Of a stretch of DNA of 45,804 bases, positions 8,463 through 15,167 are shown piece after piece (position 1 is the first letter of the stretch; each line of letters opens with the position of its first letter). The notes below the pieces were generated by a model. It saw only the letters and a program-made list of their open reading frames with translations. It ran no database searches and was not told the origin of the DNA. Position numbers and translations under genes: made by a program. Source of the DNA: an uncultured Bacilli bacterium (GTDB lineage Bacteria > Bacillota_I > Bacilli_A > RF39 > UBA660); contig CANQST010000007.1 of NCBI GenBank assembly GCA_947626595.1, forward strand, positions 1 through 45,804, in the 5' to 3' direction.

Positions 8463-8702
8463 CTATTTATTAATACTTTTATTTATGTGTGTATACTCAC
8501 ATATTTTCTTAAAAAAAATATAGCTATCTGCTTTATAATAATTTAATAATTTTTCTAATGTTTCTAAAGTAATTATCTTTTGATTATCTTCATATTTTTG
8601 GAGATTTTTTGCTGATATATTATTGTCTTTAGCAACTTCTTTTAAATCTAAGTTGTTTTTTATTCTAATATTTTTTAATTCTTCAGCCACTAGTAAATTC
8701 AT
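8463..8702 (-). CDS. Small XRE-family transcriptional regulator
   Basis: A 79-residue helix-turn-helix protein. The HTH region is IKNNLDLKEVAKDNNISAKN with the recognition segment ISAKNLQKYEDNQK, typical of Cro/CI/XRE proteins. The rest is helical. The ORF track starts at 8756, but that extension reads through the promoter; the ATG at 8702 follows GAGGGGAATAAA. Its own promoter is a near-perfect sigma-A site with a palindromic operator in the spacer, and a copy of that operator lies inside the last codons of this gene, just before the tail-collar gene. That arrangement suggests it represses itself and its downstream neighbours. The last residues (CEYTHINK) are therefore partly dictated by an operator. 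Confidence 0.82.
   Translation of the reverse strand: MNLLVAEELKNIRIKNNLDLKEVAKDNNISAKNLQKYEDNQKIITLETLEKLLNYYKADSYIFFKKICEYTHINKSINK
8484..8503. promoter_or_regulatory. Operator-like palindrome before the tail-collar gene
   Basis: TATGTGTGTATACTCACATA is a 20-base palindrome with one mismatched pair. Its 14-base core differs by one base from the site in the XRE promoter (8736-8749). It overlaps the 3' end of the XRE coding sequence and ends 38 bases before the start of the tail-collar gene. Confidence 0.65.
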
Positions 8703-8727
8703 TTTATTCCCCTCACTAACTATTTTT

Positions 8728-8756
8728 ATTATATCGTGCGTATACTCACTTGTCAA
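8728..8756 (-). promoter_or_regulatory. Sigma-A promoter of the XRE gene with embedded operator
   Basis: On the minus strand TTGACA (8756-8751), a 17-base spacer and TATAAT (8733-8728) form a consensus promoter. The spacer contains GTGAGTATACGCAC (8749-8736), one pair away from a perfect palindrome, placed where a bound repressor would block RNA polymerase. A weaker relative, GTGAGTAAATACAC, lies at 8765-8778 between the divergent promoters. Confidence 0.85.
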
Positions 8757-8786
8757 TATTAAATGTGAGTAAATACACTTTTATTG

Positions 8787-8816
8787 TTGATTAATACTTC
8801 TTTCATGTAGTATAAT
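8787..8816 (+). promoter_or_regulatory. Promoter of the divergent XRE gene
   Basis: TTGATT (8787-8792), an 18-base spacer and TATAAT (8811-8816) precede the plus-strand XRE gene. The half-related operator at 8765-8778 lies immediately upstream of the -35, so the two regulators may influence each other. Confidence 0.65.
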
Positions 8817-8843
8817 GTATTTGTATTTTGAGGTGATGAAACA

Positions 8844-9113
8844 ATGGCAAGATTTTTTAATAAAAATCTTAAATATATTAGAAAAATGAAGAAGATTTCG
8901 CAACAGGAGCTAGCTACTAAAATTAAAGTTGATAGGTCTAGTATATCAAGATGGGAAAATAATGAGATGGAAGCTACAGTTGATAAAGCTATTGAAATTG
9001 CGAAAGCTTTAGATGTTCCTACTGCTACATTTCTAGCAACTGATATGACTAATTTAGATATAAAAGTAATTGAAACAATGAAATTTGATTTAGAAAAAAA
9101 GGAAAACTCATAG
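8844..9113 (+). CDS. XRE-family transcriptional regulator
   Basis: An 89-residue Cro/CI-type DNA-binding protein. The HTH spans residues 10-40: IRKMKKISQQELATKIKVDRSSISRWENN is a textbook XRE motif, quoted here in parts as QQELATKIKV and DRSSISRWENN. A short C-terminal helix (IKVIETMKFDLEKK) is probably for dimerisation. AGGTGAT precedes the ATG. It is the only plus-strand gene left of oriC and is divergent from the minus-strand XRE gene, the layout of a bistable or mutual-control pair; that behaviour is inference. It converges on jag, with a shared terminator between them. Confidence 0.88.
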   Translation: MARFFNKNLKYIRKMKKISQQELATKIKVDRSSISRWENNEMEATVDKAIEIAKALDVPTATFLATDMTNLDIKVIETMKFDLEKKENS

Positions 9114-9127
9114 CAAGTTTCCTTTTC
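9097..9127. terminator. Bidirectional terminator between XRE gene and jag
   Basis: A-rich arm AAAAGGAAAACT and T-rich arm AAGTTTCCTTTT form a near-perfect stem around a six-base loop. The A-run on one side and T-run on the other let it act for both converging genes. Confidence 0.7.
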
Positions 9128-9745
9128 TTATTCTTCCTCTTTTGGTTTTATAACAACATATCTATTAGGTTCTTCCCCTACACTTTCAGTATAGACTTTT
9201 TTATGATTTCCTAAAGCATTATGAATTATTCTTCTTTCATATGAATTCATTGGATCAAGTTTAGCTTCTACTTTTGTTGTTGCGACTTCTCTAGCAATGT
9301 TTCTTGCTAAGCGTTCTAATGATTTATCATGTTTTTCTTTATAATCGTTGATATCTAATATAAATTTAAATGGTTTACCTAACTCTTTACTTATATGTTG
9401 ATTTAGTACTATTTGTAAGGCTTTTAAGTTTTTACCATTACGTCCTATTAAAATTGAATTATTTTCAGAGTAGATGGTATAAGTAGGTACTTCTTCTTTA
9501 TTTTTTATTTCTATATTAGCACTTACTCCCATATTTTTTAGTAATTTTAGAGTATAATCTTTGATGTATTTTACTACTTCTCTTCTTTCTACTACTTCTA
9601 TTTCTACTTTTTTACTTTTAAATAGACCACCTTTTACTTCACTTAATTCTTTAATAATAAGGTTTTCTTGTGTTTCTTGTAAGTCTATAGTTGCATTATT
9701 AATTGCTTCTTCTATTGTTTTTCCACTGTAATTATGCTTTTCCAT
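9128..9745 (-). CDS. khpB: RNA-binding protein KhpB (Jag, SpoIIIJ-associated)
   Basis: RNA-binding protein of 205 residues that in Gram-positives partners KhpA and affects cell elongation and division. Three domains are visible: Jag-N (residues 1-50, GKTIEEAINNATIDLQ), a KH domain (about 75-145, with the SILIGRNGKNLKALQIVLN GxxG loop) and R3H (about 150-205, with DKSLERLARNIAREV and MNSYERRIIHNALG). It overlaps yidC by 14 bases, the usual rpmH-rnpA-yidC-jag order. mnmE, which normally follows, is missing and replaced by the accessory island. Confidence 0.95.
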   Translation of the reverse strand: MEKHNYSGKTIEEAINNATIDLQETQENLIIKELSEVKGGLFKSKKVEIEVVERREVVKYIKDYTLKLLKNMGVSANIEIKNKEEVPTYTIYSENNSILIGRNGKNLKALQIVLNQHISKELGKPFKFILDINDYKEKHDKSLERLARNIAREVATTKVEAKLDPMNSYERRIIHNALGNHKKVYTESVGEEPNRYVVIKPKEEE

Positions 9746-10664
9746 ATACTTCTTTACTCCTTTTAACTAATATATTTTGTATTATTGTAAAGACATTAGA
9801 TGTTACCCAATATATACCTAAGCCTGATGGCATAAATATGGCTGTTATTACTATGATACCACCCATCATTAGAGGCATCATTTTCATTGATGGATCTTGC
9901 ATATTACCAGTTGAGTTCATTTTAAATGAATAGAATGTTGTTGCGGCTATTAATATCATTAATATTAAATAAGCATAGAATGTTGCGGAAGTTATACCTA
10001 CAGCTGGTGTTGTTCCTAATTCTAGACCTAACATTGTATCTTCGAATATAGCTGGTGTTCTTTGAATAGCTTCTAGGAACGCTATAAATAAAGGTAATTG
10101 TAGGAAAGCAAATAGACAACCAGATAGGGGATTAATATTATATTTTTTATAAACCATTAACATTTCTTGATTTTGCCTTATCATTGACTCTTGGTCTTCT
10201 TTACCACGATATTTATTTTGAATTTTATCTAATTCAGGTTGAGCTTTTTTTATTAATTCACTTTGCATAGCAGTCTTTTTTGTTACTGGGAATGCTATTA
10301 ATCTGATAACTAATGTTACTGTTATTACTGATAAAGCATAATTATGCATTAATTTTCCTATTAAAATAAGAATGAAAGCTAGTGGCTTTACAAAGATAGT
10401 AGTCCATAGTCCTTCATATTTTCCAGATGTTATTTTGAAATCGTCACAGTCTGGTAATTTTTCTATATTTACTTTATTTTTTTCATAGGTCTTTAGACTT
10501 TCTTTATTAGTTGGTTTACATAATATATTTTCAGTTAGATTTTGACCAGTTAATTCATTTTTTACTGGCTTATTATTTTTATCTACTAATACTTTAGTAC
10601 AACCTGTTGTTAATAGGAAGAGTAGTAATACTAGTAAAATTTTAAATTTATTGTTTTTCTTCAT
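9732..10664 (-). CDS. yidC: Membrane protein insertase YidC (SpoIIIJ type)
   Basis: Inserts and folds inner-membrane proteins, with or without SecYEG. Residues 1-22 are a lipoprotein signal ending in LLTTGC, so the mature protein should be lipid-anchored at Cys22, as in Gram-positive YidC1. Oxa1-type core helices start near residue 92 (KPLAFILILIGKLMHNYALS), with a cytosolic hairpin region KKAQPELDKIQNKYRGKEDQ and later spans ending near residue 300. The conserved Arg in VTLVIRLIAFPVTKKTAM is the groove arginine. Length 310 matches single-domain Gram-positive members. It begins 1 base after rnpA. The SpoIIIJ role in sporulation is family knowledge and plausible here. Confidence 0.96.
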   Translation of the reverse strand: MKKNNKFKILLVLLLFLLTTGCTKVLVDKNNKPVKNELTGQNLTENILCKPTNKESLKTYEKNKVNIEKLPDCDDFKITSGKYEGLWTTIFVKPLAFILILIGKLMHNYALSVITVTLVIRLIAFPVTKKTAMQSELIKKAQPELDKIQNKYRGKEDQESMIRQNQEMLMVYKKYNINPLSGCLFAFLQLPLFIAFLEAIQRTPAIFEDTMLGLELGTTPAVGITSATFYAYLILMILIAATTFYSFKMNSTGNMQDPSMKMMPLMMGGIIVITAIFMPSGLGIYWVTSNVFTIIQNILVKRSKEVYGKA

Positions 10665-10665
10665 A

Positions 10666-11001
10666 TTAGTTGTCCTTTCTTTTTTGTTTCATGAGACTTA
10701 GAAAATCTTCTTGTAATTGTTGAAATGTCTTATCAATTGCCCCTTTTCTTAATATTATAATATAATCTTTGCTATTATTGTAGTTTTTTTTGTAATTATC
10801 TATGATTGCTCTTATTTTTCTTTTATATTTATTACGGAAAACAGCATTTCCTAATTTTTTACTTACTGATACTCCAAAACGGTCATAGGGGAGATTATTT
10901 TTTTTTTGATAGATAATGAAGCTTTTATTTTTAGTAAAATTTTTGTTAGATATTATTTTTTCAAAGTCTTCATTTGCTTTTACTATATATAATTTTCGCA
11001 T
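10666..11001 (-). CDS. rnpA: Ribonuclease P protein component
   Basis: Basic protein of 111 residues that binds the RNase P RNA and helps remove tRNA 5' leaders. The family core is visible: YDRFGVSVSKKLGNAVFRNKYKRKIRAI, with the RNR-like motif as R-N-K-Y-K-R-K-I-R, followed by YIIILRKGAI. The protein is lysine-rich throughout. The start follows GGAGGAG. It is the second gene from oriC on the left arm, between rpmH and yidC, as in most bacteria. No RNase P RNA gene (rnpB) was seen in the window. Confidence 0.96.
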   Translation of the reverse strand: MRKLYIVKANEDFEKIISNKNFTKNKSFIIYQKKNNLPYDRFGVSVSKKLGNAVFRNKYKRKIRAIIDNYKKNYNNSKDYIIILRKGAIDKTFQQLQEDFLSLMKQKRKDN

Positions 11002-11051
11002 AATACTCCTCCTATTTTTAGTTTAAAAAACCACTGGTTAGACAGCGGTAT

Positions 11052-11174
11052 TTAAGCGCAAAGTTTCTTACGACCTTTACGGCGACGACGATTTAAGACA
11101 TTTGTTTTTTTACGTGCAAAGAAACCTAATTTCTTAGATTTTTTATGATTATTTGGTTGATATGTTCTTTTCAT
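11052..11174 (-). CDS. rpmH: 50S ribosomal protein L34 (short form)
   Basis: Smallest large-subunit ribosomal protein. The start at 11174 (MKRTYQPNN) is chosen over the track start at 11234 because GGAGGTGG lies just upstream and the longer frame runs through the promoter. The product is 40 residues: MKRTYQPNNHKKSKKLGFFA at the front and RRRRKGRKKLCA at the end are both conserved. The middle, where typical 44-residue L34 reads close to MSTKNGRKVLA, has only KKTNVLN, so about four residues are missing. Both ends being intact argues for a genuine shortened protein, not a frameshift. First gene left of oriC. Confidence 0.95.
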   Translation of the reverse strand: MKRTYQPNNHKKSKKLGFFARKKTNVLNRRRRKGRKKLCA

Positions 11175-11204
11175 TAGTTCCACCTCCAGACATAAATCTA
11201 CATT

Positions 11205-11234
11205 ATTATAATAAGAAGTAGGGCATTTTGTCAA
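11205..11234 (-). promoter_or_regulatory. rpmH promoter
   Basis: On the minus strand TTGACA (11234-11229), an 18-base spacer and TATAAT (11210-11205) form a consensus sigma-A promoter about 30 bases before the rpmH start. It should drive rpmH-rnpA-yidC-jag. Confidence 0.85.
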
Positions 11235-11743
11235 TTAAAAATCTTGTTTTTGTTGAGGAAAACTTATAATTTTGGAAAATTATGGTTGGAGTTTTTATAA
11301 AATACAGGTAATTATTTTAGGTAAAGGAGAGGTCAATAGATAAATTTTTACTGTATTTATTATAAGAAAGAAGGAAGAAATATTAAATATTTTAATTGAA
11401 AAATATAATTTGCACAGATAATGGGAATAATTTTTTTGATAAAATGTTTTTTCAACAGAGTTTTGTGGATAACTAGTTCTTTTTTTTCTTTTGTTTATAA
11501 GTGTTTTAGAAGTTATTAACAATTTGAACATGCCATGTTTAAAATTTTTTCCATATATGTTTAGAAAAATTTGTGGAAAATGTGGAAAAGTCTATTATTT
11601 ATTGATATATAAAGATATTGATTGTTGAAAAAATTGTGGATTTCTTGTTGAAAAAAATTTTTTTAAAATTACTGTTTATTTTTTTTTAAAATTGGTTTAT
11701 AGTAGACATAACTTGAATTTATTCTTAGTGGGGAGATGGTAGA
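11235..11743. other. oriC: Origin of replication (oriC), rpmH-dnaA intergenic region
   Basis: A gene-free stretch of about 500 bases between divergent rpmH and dnaA. One perfect DnaA box (TGTGGATAA, the complement of TTATCCACA) is at 11464-11472. TTATTAACA at 11513-11521 has one mismatch. Two abutting copies of TGTGGAAAA occupy 11572-11589, and TGTGGATTT is at 11635-11643. All TGTGGA elements point the same way, toward dnaA. Between 11645 and 11700 there is a very AT-rich tract suited to be the unwinding element, followed by TAGTAG just upstream of dnaA, possibly a DnaA-trio. Gene orientation flips here. The minus-strand ORF at 11295-11531 in the track has no recognisable product and is taken as noise. 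Confidence 0.9.
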
Positions 11744-13135
11744 ATGAATGTCGATATTTTATGGTCTAAATTTTTAAATTCCATTAAAGAAGATTTAACA
11801 TCACTATCTTTTACCACTTGGTTTCAAGATACTAAGCTTTACCGATTAGAAGAGGGCAATGCTTATGTTATTGTACCAATGCCTATTCATAAGAAACATT
11901 TAATGGATAATTATTCAGAAATGATTAGTAATAGATTATTTGATATAACGGGTAGTAGATATGAGTTAGTCTTTATACTAGAAGAAGAAATTAGTGGGTT
12001 AGAGTTTGAAGAAAAGGATAAAACGTGGAAAGTTGATGGAGTAATTAAGGTAGAACAAGCGGAAGATAATTATAGTTCTACTAATTTACTTAAGAAGTAT
12101 GTATTTGATAATTTTATAGTTGGAAATAGTAATAAGTTTGCTCATGCAGCAGCGTTATCAGTTGCGGAAAATCCTGGTAAAATGTATAATCCTTTATTTT
12201 TATATGGTAATAGTGGACTGGGAAAAACTCATTTGATGCATGCGATTGGGAATTATATTGTGGAAAACTCTAATAATAAAGTTTTATATGTTCCGAGTGA
12301 TCAATTTATTCAAGACTTTGTTAGTATAAATAGGAAAGACGAAAATGATACTAATTTCAATTATGTGGAATTTTTTAAAAATAAATATAGAAGTGTTGAT
12401 GTTTTATTAATTGACGATATTCAATTTTTAGGAGGAGCTTCTAAATCACAGCAAGAATTTTTTAATACATTTAATACTTTATATAATGATGGAAAACAAA
12501 TAATTATTTCTTCAGATAGGTCACCAGATGATTTGAAACTACTTGAGGACCGTTTAAGAACAAGGTTTTGTTGGGGATTAACTGCTGATATAGTTCCTCC
12601 TGATTATACTTTAAAAATGGAAATTATTAAGAAAAAGATAATTGCTGGTAATTTTGAAAAAGAAATACCTGAGGATGTTGTTGAATATATTGCATCTAAC
12701 ATTGGACCAGATGTTAGGCAACTGGAGGGTTCTATTACTAGGTTAATTGCTTATTCTACAATAATGGGTGGTGCTGAAATTAATCTTGATTTAGCAATAG
12801 AAGCATTAAAAGACTTTATTAGTAAAGGTCTTGGGGAAAAGAATGATATTCATAGAGTACAAAAAATTGTCGCGGAATATTTTCAAATTTCTGTTGAAGA
12901 TATAAGGAGTAAAAAGAGGAGTTCTAATATTTCTTTTCCAAGGCAGATTGCTATGTACTTATGTAGAACAATCATAAATGAGTCTTTTCCTAAGATTGGA
13001 ACAGAATTTGGTGGCAAAGATCATTCAACTGTAATGCATTCCGTTGAGAAGATTGAAAAAGAAATAAAAGTTAATAAGGATTTAAATAATATTATTGAAA
13101 AATTAAAGAAAGATATAGGCATTGTGCAAAAGTAG
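11744..13135 (+). CDS. dnaA: Chromosomal replication initiator DnaA
   Basis: Binds DnaA boxes and melts oriC in its ATP form. Domain I is at residues 1-80 (FTTWFQDTKLYRL), a short linker follows to about 112, and the AAA+ core begins at NLLKKYVFDNFIVGNSN. Walker A GNSGLGKTH is at 155-163, Walker B VLLIDDIQFLGG lies near 225, and the arginine finger region DRLRTRFCWGL is later. Domain IV ends with RQIAMYLCRTIINESFPKIG and the box-reading signature GGKDHSTVMHSV. Length 463 is slightly short of the Bacillus protein, mainly in domain II. GGGAGATGG precedes the ATG. Autoregulation through boxes upstream is expected. Confidence 0.98.
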   Translation: MNVDILWSKFLNSIKEDLTSLSFTTWFQDTKLYRLEEGNAYVIVPMPIHKKHLMDNYSEMISNRLFDITGSRYELVFILEEEISGLEFEEKDKTWKVDGVIKVEQAEDNYSSTNLLKKYVFDNFIVGNSNKFAHAAALSVAENPGKMYNPLFLYGNSGLGKTHLMHAIGNYIVENSNNKVLYVPSDQFIQDFVSINRKDENDTNFNYVEFFKNKYRSVDVLLIDDIQFLGGASKSQQEFFNTFNTLYNDGKQIIISSDRSPDDLKLLEDRLRTRFCWGLTADIVPPDYTLKMEIIKKKIIAGNFEKEIPEDVVEYIASNIGPDVRQLEGSITRLIAYSTIMGGAEINLDLAIEALKDFISKGLGEKNDIHRVQKIVAEYFQISVEDIRSKKRSSNISFPRQIAMYLCRTIINESFPKIGTEFGGKDHSTVMHSVEKIEKEIKVNKDLNNIIEKLKKDIGIVQK

Positions 13136-13150
13136 GAGATTTTAAAAATA

Positions 13151-13222
13151 CTTTCCACAGTTGAAAAATTGCAAAAAACGTTGTAAAATAAAGAAAAAAA
13201 GTAATTTTAAACATTTTCCACT
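13151..13222 (+). promoter_or_regulatory. dnaN promoter and flanking DnaA-box-like sites
   Basis: TTGAAA (13161-13166), a 17-base spacer and TAAAAT (13184-13189) form a plausible dnaN promoter. CTTTCCACA at 13151-13159 abuts the -35, and TTTTCCACT lies at 13214-13222 downstream; both resemble DnaA boxes with one or two mismatches. Their placement fits DnaA control of dnaN or a bipartite origin flanking dnaA, as in Bacillus. Confidence 0.6.
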
Positions 13223-13258
13223 GTAATAATAAAAATAAATTAGAAAGAAGGAATAATT

Positions 13259-14383
13259 ATGAAATTAACAATTAAGAAAGAAATTTTACTTGATGCTTTA
13301 AATAAAGTAGGAAAGGCTATATCAACTAAAAACTTAATTCCTGTTTTAGCTGGAATAAAGTTTGAATTAAAAAAGAAGAGACTTACTTTAACAGCTAGTG
13401 ATAATGATATTACTATTCAAACAGCAATTGATGCAGTTAATGATGATTTTAAAATTGAAAAAGAGGGTAGTATTATTATACAAGGAAAGTATATTTTGGA
13501 TATTGTTAGAAAATTAGATGATGAGTTTATTAATATTGAAGTAGTAGACGATTTAAAAATACTTATTTATACTGAAAATAGTGAATTTAATTTAAATGGT
13601 ATTAGTGAAAGTGAATATCCTAATATAGGACTTGAAGAGAGTAAGAAAAAAGTAGAAGTTAAAGCTGGTATTTTTAAGAGTATTATTAGTCAAACGGCTT
13701 TTGCTGCTTCAAATGAAGAAAGTAAACCCGTTTTAACAGGAATAAATTTCAATATAGTAGGTGATGTATTAGAGTGTAATTCAACAGATTCTTATCGTTT
13801 AGCACGAAAAATAGTAAAATTAGATAAGGCTAGTGAAGAAAATTATAATATAATAATTCCAAGTCATAATGTTATTGAATTTTCAAAAATTTTGAGTGAT
13901 GACGAAGAAATGGTTGAAATACATATTTTTGGTAATAAAGTATTATTTAAAGTTGGAAATTTAAAATTTGAGTCTCGTTTAATTAATGGAACTTATCCTA
14001 ATACTTCTAATTTATTACCTGATGACGATTTAATGGTTATTAGTACAAATCTAAATGAATTTTATAATGTTATTGATAGAGTTAGTATTTTGACAAGTGA
14101 TAAAGAAAATAATATTGTAACTCTTGAAACTGATGGAAATACGCTTATTTTAAAGAGTAGTTCAGTTGAAGTTGGTAGAGTAGAGGAAAAAATGAATGTA
14201 ACTAAAAATAATGAAGAAAATATAAGAATATCTTTTAGTGCTAAATACATGATGGATGCTTTGAAAAGTTTTTCCACAGAAACTGTTGATATTCATTTTG
14301 TAGGAGAAATAAAACCTATTTTAATAAAGTCTAAGGAAGAAGAAACTTTAACTCAATTGGTTTTACCAATAAGAACTTATTAA
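13259..14383 (+). CDS. dnaN: DNA polymerase III beta subunit (sliding clamp)
   Basis: Ring-shaped processivity factor that tethers replicative and repair polymerases to DNA. The 374-residue chain shows the three repeated clamp domains: MKLTIKKEILLDALNKVGKA opens domain 1, LTGINFNIVGDVLECNSTDSYRLA marks domain 2 near residue 160, and the C-terminus QLVLPIRTY matches the usual hydrophobic clamp end. Length is standard. AGAAAGAAGG precedes the ATG. It follows dnaA by 123 bases with its own probable promoter and is closed by a terminator at 14409-14440. Confidence 0.97.
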   Translation: MKLTIKKEILLDALNKVGKAISTKNLIPVLAGIKFELKKKRLTLTASDNDITIQTAIDAVNDDFKIEKEGSIIIQGKYILDIVRKLDDEFINIEVVDDLKILIYTENSEFNLNGISESEYPNIGLEESKKKVEVKAGIFKSIISQTAFAASNEESKPVLTGINFNIVGDVLECNSTDSYRLARKIVKLDKASEENYNIIIPSHNVIEFSKILSDDEEMVEIHIFGNKVLFKVGNLKFESRLINGTYPNTSNLLPDDDLMVISTNLNEFYNVIDRVSILTSDKENNIVTLETDGNTLILKSSSVEVGRVEEKMNVTKNNEENIRISFSAKYMMDALKSFSTETVDIHFVGEIKPILIKSKEEETLTQLVLPIRTY

Positions 14384-14408
14384 AAAAGATAAATTTAAAT
14401 GTAAAAAG

Positions 14409-14440
14409 GAAGAAAAAATAAAAAATTTCTTCTTTTTTTT
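14409..14440 (+). terminator. Terminator after dnaN
   Basis: GAAGAAA (14409-14415) and TTTCTTC (14426-14432) form a stem, followed by eight T. It separates dnaA-dnaN from the comK-like gene. Confidence 0.75.
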
Positions 14441-14496
14441 CGTAATTTTTTAAATTTTTGGATAATAATATAGGTGAAAAAGAAATTTTTTAGTTT

Positions 14497-14525
14497 TTTC
14501 GACAAAAATAGATAAATTTCGACAA
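14497..14525 (-). promoter_or_regulatory. Two tandem Spo0A-box-like sites
   Basis: TTTCGACAA occurs at 14497-14505 and again at 14517-14525, exactly 20 bases apart, about two helical turns. On the complementary strand each reads TTGTCGAAA, which contains TGTCGAA, the 0A-box consensus TGNCGAA. They lie 64-92 bases upstream of the comK-like start. Whether this organism has Spo0A cannot be seen here. Confidence 0.6.
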
Positions 14526-14547
14526 TTTATTTTGATATATTGGTTAT

Positions 14548-14570
14548 GAAAACGAAGCCATAACGTTTTC
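14548..14570 (+). repeat. Inverted repeat upstream of the comK-like gene
   Basis: GAAAACG and CGTTTTC flank a nine-base centre, ending nine bases before the GGGGGG ribosome-binding site. It could be an operator or a leader hairpin. No T-run follows, so it is not a standard terminator. Confidence 0.5.
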
Positions 14571-14588
14571 AAAATGGGGGGATTTGAT

Positions 14589-15050
14589 ATGAGATATGAA
14601 GTAAATTATGGTACATTGGCTATAGTGCCAAATACAAAGAAAAATAGTTTAATCTACGAGGACGAAAATAGGTACATTGTAGAGGAAACACCATTTGAAA
14701 TAATGGAAGATAGTTGTAGGTATTTTGGTAGTACTTATGATGGAAGGAAAGACAGCGCTAAAGATATTTTAGGTTCAGAATATAAGATACCTATTATTGT
14801 TGAAGATACTAATAATTTAATAGTTTTTCCAACAACTTCGCCACAAGCATCAGATTGTGCATGGGTTTCATTAAATAGAATAAAATCTTTTGAAGCAGTA
14901 GATGCTAAAAATACAAGGATTATTTTTGATAATAACAAAGAGCTTATTGTTCCAACTGCTTATCGAAGTATAGAAAATCAGATTTCTAGAGCAATAAAAT
15001 TAGATTATGTTATTAGAAGAAGAAAAAATATATCAGATAAAAATAGTTAG
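14589..15050 (+). CDS. comK: ComK-family competence transcription factor
   Basis: Related to ComK, the minor-groove-binding activator of DNA-uptake genes in Bacillus. Shared features in order: YEVNYGTLAIVP at the front, then SCRYFGSTYDGRKDSAKDIL (Bacillus SCRFFGSSYAGRK), PIIVEDTNNLIVFPTTSP (PIMVDPSNQIFLFPTLSS), CAWVSLNRIKSFEA and ELIVPTAYRSIENQISRA (ELPISYNSFENQVYRTA). At about 153 residues it lacks most of the C-terminal extension of the Bacillus protein, where MecA-dependent degradation is controlled. The start at 14589 (MRYEV) is chosen because the run of G before it serves as the ribosome-binding site; the track start at 14574 would include that run. It takes the place of yaaA between dnaN and recF. 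Regulation by Spo0A is suggested by two boxes upstream. Confidence 0.85.
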   Translation: MRYEVNYGTLAIVPNTKKNSLIYEDENRYIVEETPFEIMEDSCRYFGSTYDGRKDSAKDILGSEYKIPIIVEDTNNLIVFPTTSPQASDCAWVSLNRIKSFEAVDAKNTRIIFDNNKELIVPTAYRSIENQISRAIKLDYVIRRRKNISDKNS

Positions 15051-15066
15051 AAAAAACTATTTTTTT
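15040..15066 (+). terminator. Terminator after comK
   Basis: AAATAGTT (15041-15048) and AACTATTT (15055-15062) form a stem overlapping the comK stop codon, followed by T residues. It makes comK a monocistronic unit. Confidence 0.75.
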
Positions 15067-15086
15067 ATGTTTTAAAGGCATTTTTA

Positions 15087-15095
15087 TGGTATAAT
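15087..15095 (+). promoter_or_regulatory. Extended -10 promoter of recF
   Basis: TGGTATAAT is an extended -10 element with no good -35 upstream. It lies about 45 bases before a short leader reading frame and about 70 before recF, and should start the recF-gyrB-gyrA transcript. Confidence 0.6.
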
Positions 15096-15140
15096 AGGTA
15101 CGTACGTATAGTAATACTGTAATAGGGGAAAGGTGATTAT

Positions 15141-15167
15141 ATGGGTGTTAAAAGGGTAAATAAATGA
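15141..15167 (+). CDS. Possible 8-residue leader peptide coupled to recF
   Basis: ATG at 15141 follows the strong ribosome-binding sequence GGGGAAAGGTGAT and encodes M-G-V-K-R-V-N-K, then TGA. The stop overlaps the recF start as ATGA. recF also has a weaker AAAGGG of its own. The arrangement suggests translational coupling, but expression is unproven and it may be a remnant of the yaaA gene that normally precedes recF. Confidence 0.35.
   Translation: MGVKRVNK

Noticed and set aside
11295-11531. 78-residue minus-strand ORF in the rpmH-dnaA gap
   Set aside because: No ribosome-binding site or recognisable motif, and it covers the DnaA boxes of oriC.
14548-14570. GAAAACG/CGTTTTC hairpin before comK as a terminator or ComK box
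   Set aside because: No T-run follows, and the spacing between AAAA and TTTT does not fit the AAAA-N5-TTTT ComK box; listed only as an inverted repeat.
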